Shown here in pieces: positions 61,053 to 64,000 of a stretch of 64,000 nucleotides of DNA (position 1 is its first letter; the number at the start of each line of letters is the position of its first letter). Below the pieces are notes generated by a model. That model was not told the DNA's origin. It made no database searches and worked only from the letters and a program-made list of their open reading frames with translations. Source of the DNA: Hydrogenophaga sp. 2FB (GTDB lineage Bacteria; Pseudomonadota; Gammaproteobacteria; Burkholderiales; Burkholderiaceae_C); contig NZ_SCML01000005.1 in NCBI RefSeq assembly GCF_005503365.1, forward strand, positions 1-64,000, in the 5' to 3' direction. The position numbers and the translations under genes are program-made.

Positions 61053-62738
61053 TCACATGCCCGCGTAGTTCGGGCCGCCGCCACCTTCGGGCGTGACCCA
61101 CACGATGTTCTGCGTCGGGTCCTTGATGTCGCAGGTCTTGCAGTGCACGCAGTTCTGCGCGTTGATCTGCAGGCGGTCCGAGCCGTCTTCGTTCTTCACG
61201 AACTCGTACACACCCGCGGGGCAGTAGCGCGACTCGGGGCCGGCGTACTTGGCCAGGTTGATCTTCACCGGCACGCTCGGATCTTTCAGCGTGAGGTGGG
61301 CCGGCTGGTGTTCTTCGTGGTTGGTGTTGCTCACGAAGACGCTGCCCAGGCGGTCGAAGGTGATCTTGCCGTCGGGCTTGGGGTACACGATCTGTTCGCA
61401 CTCGGCCGCGGGCTTCAGGTAGAGGTGGTCGGCCTTCTCGCGGTGCAGCGACCAGGGTGGCGCCTTGAAACCCAGGCGCGGCAGCAGCCAGTGTTCGATG
61501 CCGACCATGAGGCCGCCGACGATGTTGCCGTACTTGAACCAGGACTTGAAGTTGCGCGAGGCCTCCAGCTCTTCCTTCAGCCAGCTCTTGTGGAAGCCGA
61601 CCGGGTAGGCCTTGAGTTCGTCGTGCTGGCGGCCGGCCTGCACGGCTTCGAACGCGGCTTCCGCGCAGAGCATGCCGCTCTTGATCGCGGCGTGGCTGCC
61701 CTTGATGCGCGCACCGTTGAGGTAACCCGCGTCACAACCGACCAGCGCACCACCGGGGAAGGTGGTTTGCGGCAGGCTCATGATGCCGCCGGTGGTGATG
61801 GCGCGCGCGCCGTAGCTGATGCGCTTGCCGCCTTCCAGGAACGCCTTGATGCGCGGGTGCGTCTTCCAGCGCTGCATTTCCTCGAACGGGCTGAGCCAGG
61901 GGTTGCTGTAGTTCAGGCCGGTCACCAGGCCCAGCGTGACCTTGTTGTCTTCCAGGTGGTACATGAAGCCGCCGCCATAGGTGTCGTTCTTCATGGGCCA
62001 GCCGGCGGTGTGGATCACCAGACCGGGCTTGTGTTTCGTGGGGTCGATTTCCCAGAGTTCCTTCACGCCGATGGCGTAGGCCTGCGGGTCCTTGCCTTCG
62101 TCGAGGTGGAACTTGGCAATGAGGCGCTTGCCCAGGTGGCCTCGCGAGCCCTCGGCGAACACGGTGTACTTGGCGTGCAGTTCCATGCCGAGCTGGAAGC
62201 TCTCGTTGGGCTCGCCGTCCTTGCCGATGCCCAGGTTGCCCGTGGCAACGCCCTTGACCGAGCCGTTGTCGTTGTACAGCACCTCGGCGGCAGCGAAGCC
62301 GGGGAAAATCTCCACGCCGAGGGCTTCGGCCTGCTGGCCCATCCACTTCACGACGTTGCCCAGGCCCACGACGTAGTTGCCTTCGTTGTGGAAGTTGTTG
62401 GGGATCAGGAACTTGGGCGTGTCGATCGCGCCGGTTTCGGTCAACCACAGCAGCTTGTCGTCGGTCACCGGCTGGTTCAGCGGTGCGCCGTCTTCTTTCC
62501 ACTTCGGCAGCAATTCGGTGATGGCCTTGGGGTCCATCACCGCGCCGCTGAGAATGTGCGCGCCGGGTTCGGAGCCTTTTTCGAGCACGCAGACGTTGAT
62601 CTCGCTGCCTTTTTCCGCGGCAATCTGTTTGAGGCGGATCGCGGTGGCCAGGCCGCCTGGGCCGCCTCCGACCACGACCACGTCGTACTCCATGGCTTCG
62701 CGTGGGCCGTAGGTGCTCAGGATCTCTTCGGGCGTCAT
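61053..62738 (-). CDS. Electron transfer flavoprotein-ubiquinone oxidoreductase
   Basis: A 561-residue ETF-QO, the membrane-associated flavo-iron-sulfur enzyme that passes electrons from ETF to ubiquinone. The FAD loop VVVVGGGPGGLATAIRLK lies near residues 19-36, the quinone/membrane region follows (AHILSGAVMDPKAITELLP), and the C-terminal [4Fe-4S] site is CPAG with NCVHCKTCDIKDP near residues 505-545. Length is full. It is a single gene divergent from the dehydrogenase gene. Confidence 0.97.
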   Translation of the reverse strand: MTPEEILSTYGPREAMEYDVVVVGGGPGGLATAIRLKQIAAEKGSEINVCVLEKGSEPGAHILSGAVMDPKAITELLPKWKEDGAPLNQPVTDDKLLWLTETGAIDTPKFLIPNNFHNEGNYVVGLGNVVKWMGQQAEALGVEIFPGFAAAEVLYNDNGSVKGVATGNLGIGKDGEPNESFQLGMELHAKYTVFAEGSRGHLGKRLIAKFHLDEGKDPQAYAIGVKELWEIDPTKHKPGLVIHTAGWPMKNDTYGGGFMYHLEDNKVTLGLVTGLNYSNPWLSPFEEMQRWKTHPRIKAFLEGGKRISYGARAITTGGIMSLPQTTFPGGALVGCDAGYLNGARIKGSHAAIKSGMLCAEAAFEAVQAGRQHDELKAYPVGFHKSWLKEELEASRNFKSWFKYGNIVGGLMVGIEHWLLPRLGFKAPPWSLHREKADHLYLKPAAECEQIVYPKPDGKITFDRLGSVFVSNTNHEEHQPAHLTLKDPSVPVKINLAKYAGPESRYCPAGVYEFVKNEDGSDRLQINAQNCVHCKTCDIKDPTQNIVWVTPEGGGGPNYAGM

Positions 62739-62932
62739 GTGATGGTCTCTCTCTGGCGGGGAGAATGTCCCCGGGGGATGTTCAGGATGGCGTGGCCGTG
62801 GGACATGCCGGTATCGTGGTCATCAGGGATTTTAATGGGCCATGACGCACAATGATGTCGGGCAGGCAGTCTGGCCGCCGTGGCACCCCAGTCACCAGCA
62901 AATTCCACAGACGTGAAAGAGGAGGTTCTCTC

Positions 62933-63715
62933 ATGGCATACAGCCTGGATCTCGCGGGTCGCGTGGCCCTTGTCACGGGTGCATCGGGTGGCCTTGGCGA
63001 GCAGTTCGCCAAGACGCTCGCGAAGGCCGGCGCGGCCGTGGTGCTGGCCAGTCGCCGCACCGACCGGCTCATGGCGCTGCGCGCCCACATCGAGGCCGCC
63101 GGCGGCGATGCGCATGTGGTGGCCATGGACGTGACCGACCACGCCTCGATCAAGGCGGCGGTGGCGCATGCCGAAACCGAGGTCGGCGCGATCGACATCC
63201 TGATCAACAACTCGGGCGTGAGCGCCACGCAGCGGTTGCAGGACGTGAGCGAAGAAGACTACGACTACATCTTCGACACCAACACCAAGGGCGCCTTCTT
63301 TGTCGCGCAGGAAGTAGGGCGGCGCATGCTGGCGCGCGCCAACGGCGCGGCGCCGGGCACCTATGTGGGGGGGCGCATCGTCAACATCGCGTCCATGGCC
63401 GGGCTCAAGGTGCTGCCGCAGATCGGTGTGTACGCCATGAGCAAGGCCGCGGTGGTGCAGATGACCAAGGCCATGGCGACGGAGTGGGGGCGCTTTGGCA
63501 TCAACGTCAACGCGATCTGCCCGGGCTACATCGACACCGAGTTGAACAACCACCACTGGAAGACCGAGCAGGGCCAGAAGCTCATCAGCATGCTGCCGCG
63601 CAAGCGCGTGGGCGCGCCCACGGATCTGGATGCCCTGCTGGTGATGTTGTGCGCCACCGAGAGCCATTTCATCAATGGCGCGGTCATTGCGGCGGACGAC
63701 GGATTCGCTGTCTAG
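62933..63715 (+). CDS. Short-chain dehydrogenase/reductase
   Basis: A 260-residue SDR. The cofactor loop VTGASGGLGEQ lies near residues 14-24, NNSGV near 92, and the catalytic S-Y-K in IASMAGL and YAMSKAA near residues 148-168. ASRRTD after the second strand suggests NADP preference. The start at 62933 has AGAGGAGG upstream. It is divergent from ETF-QO; 3-hydroxyacyl-CoA-type or keto-acid reduction is possible but unproven. Confidence 0.92.
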   Translation: MAYSLDLAGRVALVTGASGGLGEQFAKTLAKAGAAVVLASRRTDRLMALRAHIEAAGGDAHVVAMDVTDHASIKAAVAHAETEVGAIDILINNSGVSATQRLQDVSEEDYDYIFDTNTKGAFFVAQEVGRRMLARANGAAPGTYVGGRIVNIASMAGLKVLPQIGVYAMSKAAVVQMTKAMATEWGRFGINVNAICPGYIDTELNNHHWKTEQGQKLISMLPRKRVGAPTDLDALLVMLCATESHFINGAVIAADDGFAV

Positions 63716-64000
63716 CCTCGCGCGCATTCACGCCGCATCGCGCGAATTCCGACGCGCGAAACAGCGCTCGGCCAGCATGCCATTTATCGATGGCACTATG
63801 AAAAAGAATAATTCGCCGTTATGACCCTTCTCCCGCAAACTGCCGCGGTCGAAGAGTTCAACGGCGGGTTTCATCCGCGCAATGGATCTCGCATGTGAAC
63901 CGTCGTTGGCGTGAATGCGCCAAGCGGGGATCGGCGATTGCCTGGGTTGTGTCTCGCGCTCTTCGAGGATTCGGAATACCCGAATTCGATCTCTCGACGA
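63716..64000. other. Gene-free window end
   Basis: The last 285 bases show no convincing gene, repeat or RNA. An open frame of 25 codons near 63820 has no supporting ribosome site. The region is probably the promoter side of a gene beyond the window. Confidence 0.4.

Noticed and set aside
60996-62855. A 619-codon open frame on the plus strand
   Set aside because: Antisense to ETF-QO, with no motif or ribosome site; ETF-QO's homology is unambiguous.

Overview
The window is a high-GC, densely coded chromosomal segment typical of a metabolically versatile betaproteobacterium of the order Burkholderiales, most like Comamonadaceae (Hydrogenophaga/Variovorax/Acidovorax type). The basis is the G+C-rich codon use, six Bug/TctC periplasmic receptors, intracellular PHA depolymerase, CaiB-type CoA transferase, DctPQM (TRAP) genes and a tandem glycine riboswitch before gcvTHP. 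This is inference from gene content; I see no rRNA or tRNA gene.

Layout. 1-5.6 kb: a YihY/BrkB membrane protein, then a leftward metY - alpha/beta hydrolase - cytochrome P450 operon and a divergent CBS-domain protein. 5.5-18.2 kb: a tricarboxylate-type catabolic cluster. Its leftward units are tctC-gntR and tctC-tctB-tctA-SBP3-tctC-hydrolase, and its rightward unit is lactonase-prpF-acnA. Two copies of a TGATCA-centred site sit in front of all three units. 18.3-22.2 kb: PHA depolymerase, a GST, a cupin and chorismate synthase. 22.2-33.4 kb: a quinate/shikimate-like region holding a leftward operon dctQ-dctM-dctP-Gfo/Idh-aroQ-aroE-eamA, a divergent chemoreceptor, and a second leftward operon aroE-aroQ-eamA-tetR.

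33.4-41.1 kb: a DsbA-family protein, a lipoprotein, a LysE exporter, a small conserved protein, an autotransporter, and a LysR/TctC/CoA-transferase set. 41.1-44.1 kb: an A/T-richer accessory island with a 117-aa unknown, a divergent XRE regulator and two tandem DUF2971-type proteins. 44.2-51.8 kb: a B12-binding-type radical SAM protein, an Ivy-like lysozyme-inhibitor protein, and gcvT-gcvH-gcvP behind a tandem glycine riboswitch. 51.9-53.3 kb: DUF5990, SWIB and a small unknown protein.

53.3-61.0 kb: a sugar-acid (galactonate-type) catabolic cluster. An IclR regulator fused to an SMP-30 lactonase faces a DapA-like lyase, an enolase-superfamily dehydratase, dgoK, dgoA and two orphan tctC genes across an intergenic region with GTTCC/GGAAC operator half-sites. 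61.0-63.7 kb: ETF-ubiquinone oxidoreductase and a short-chain dehydrogenase.

How it fits together: most of the window serves uptake and peripheral catabolism of organic acids (tricarboxylates, quinate/shikimate, aldonates), feeding the TCA cycle, the protocatechuate route and pyruvate/triose phosphate. The candidates for undescribed biology are the XRE/DUF2971 island, the IclR-lactonase fusion with its operator, the signal-less SBP3 protein inside the tricarboxylate operon, and the shared GntR site.
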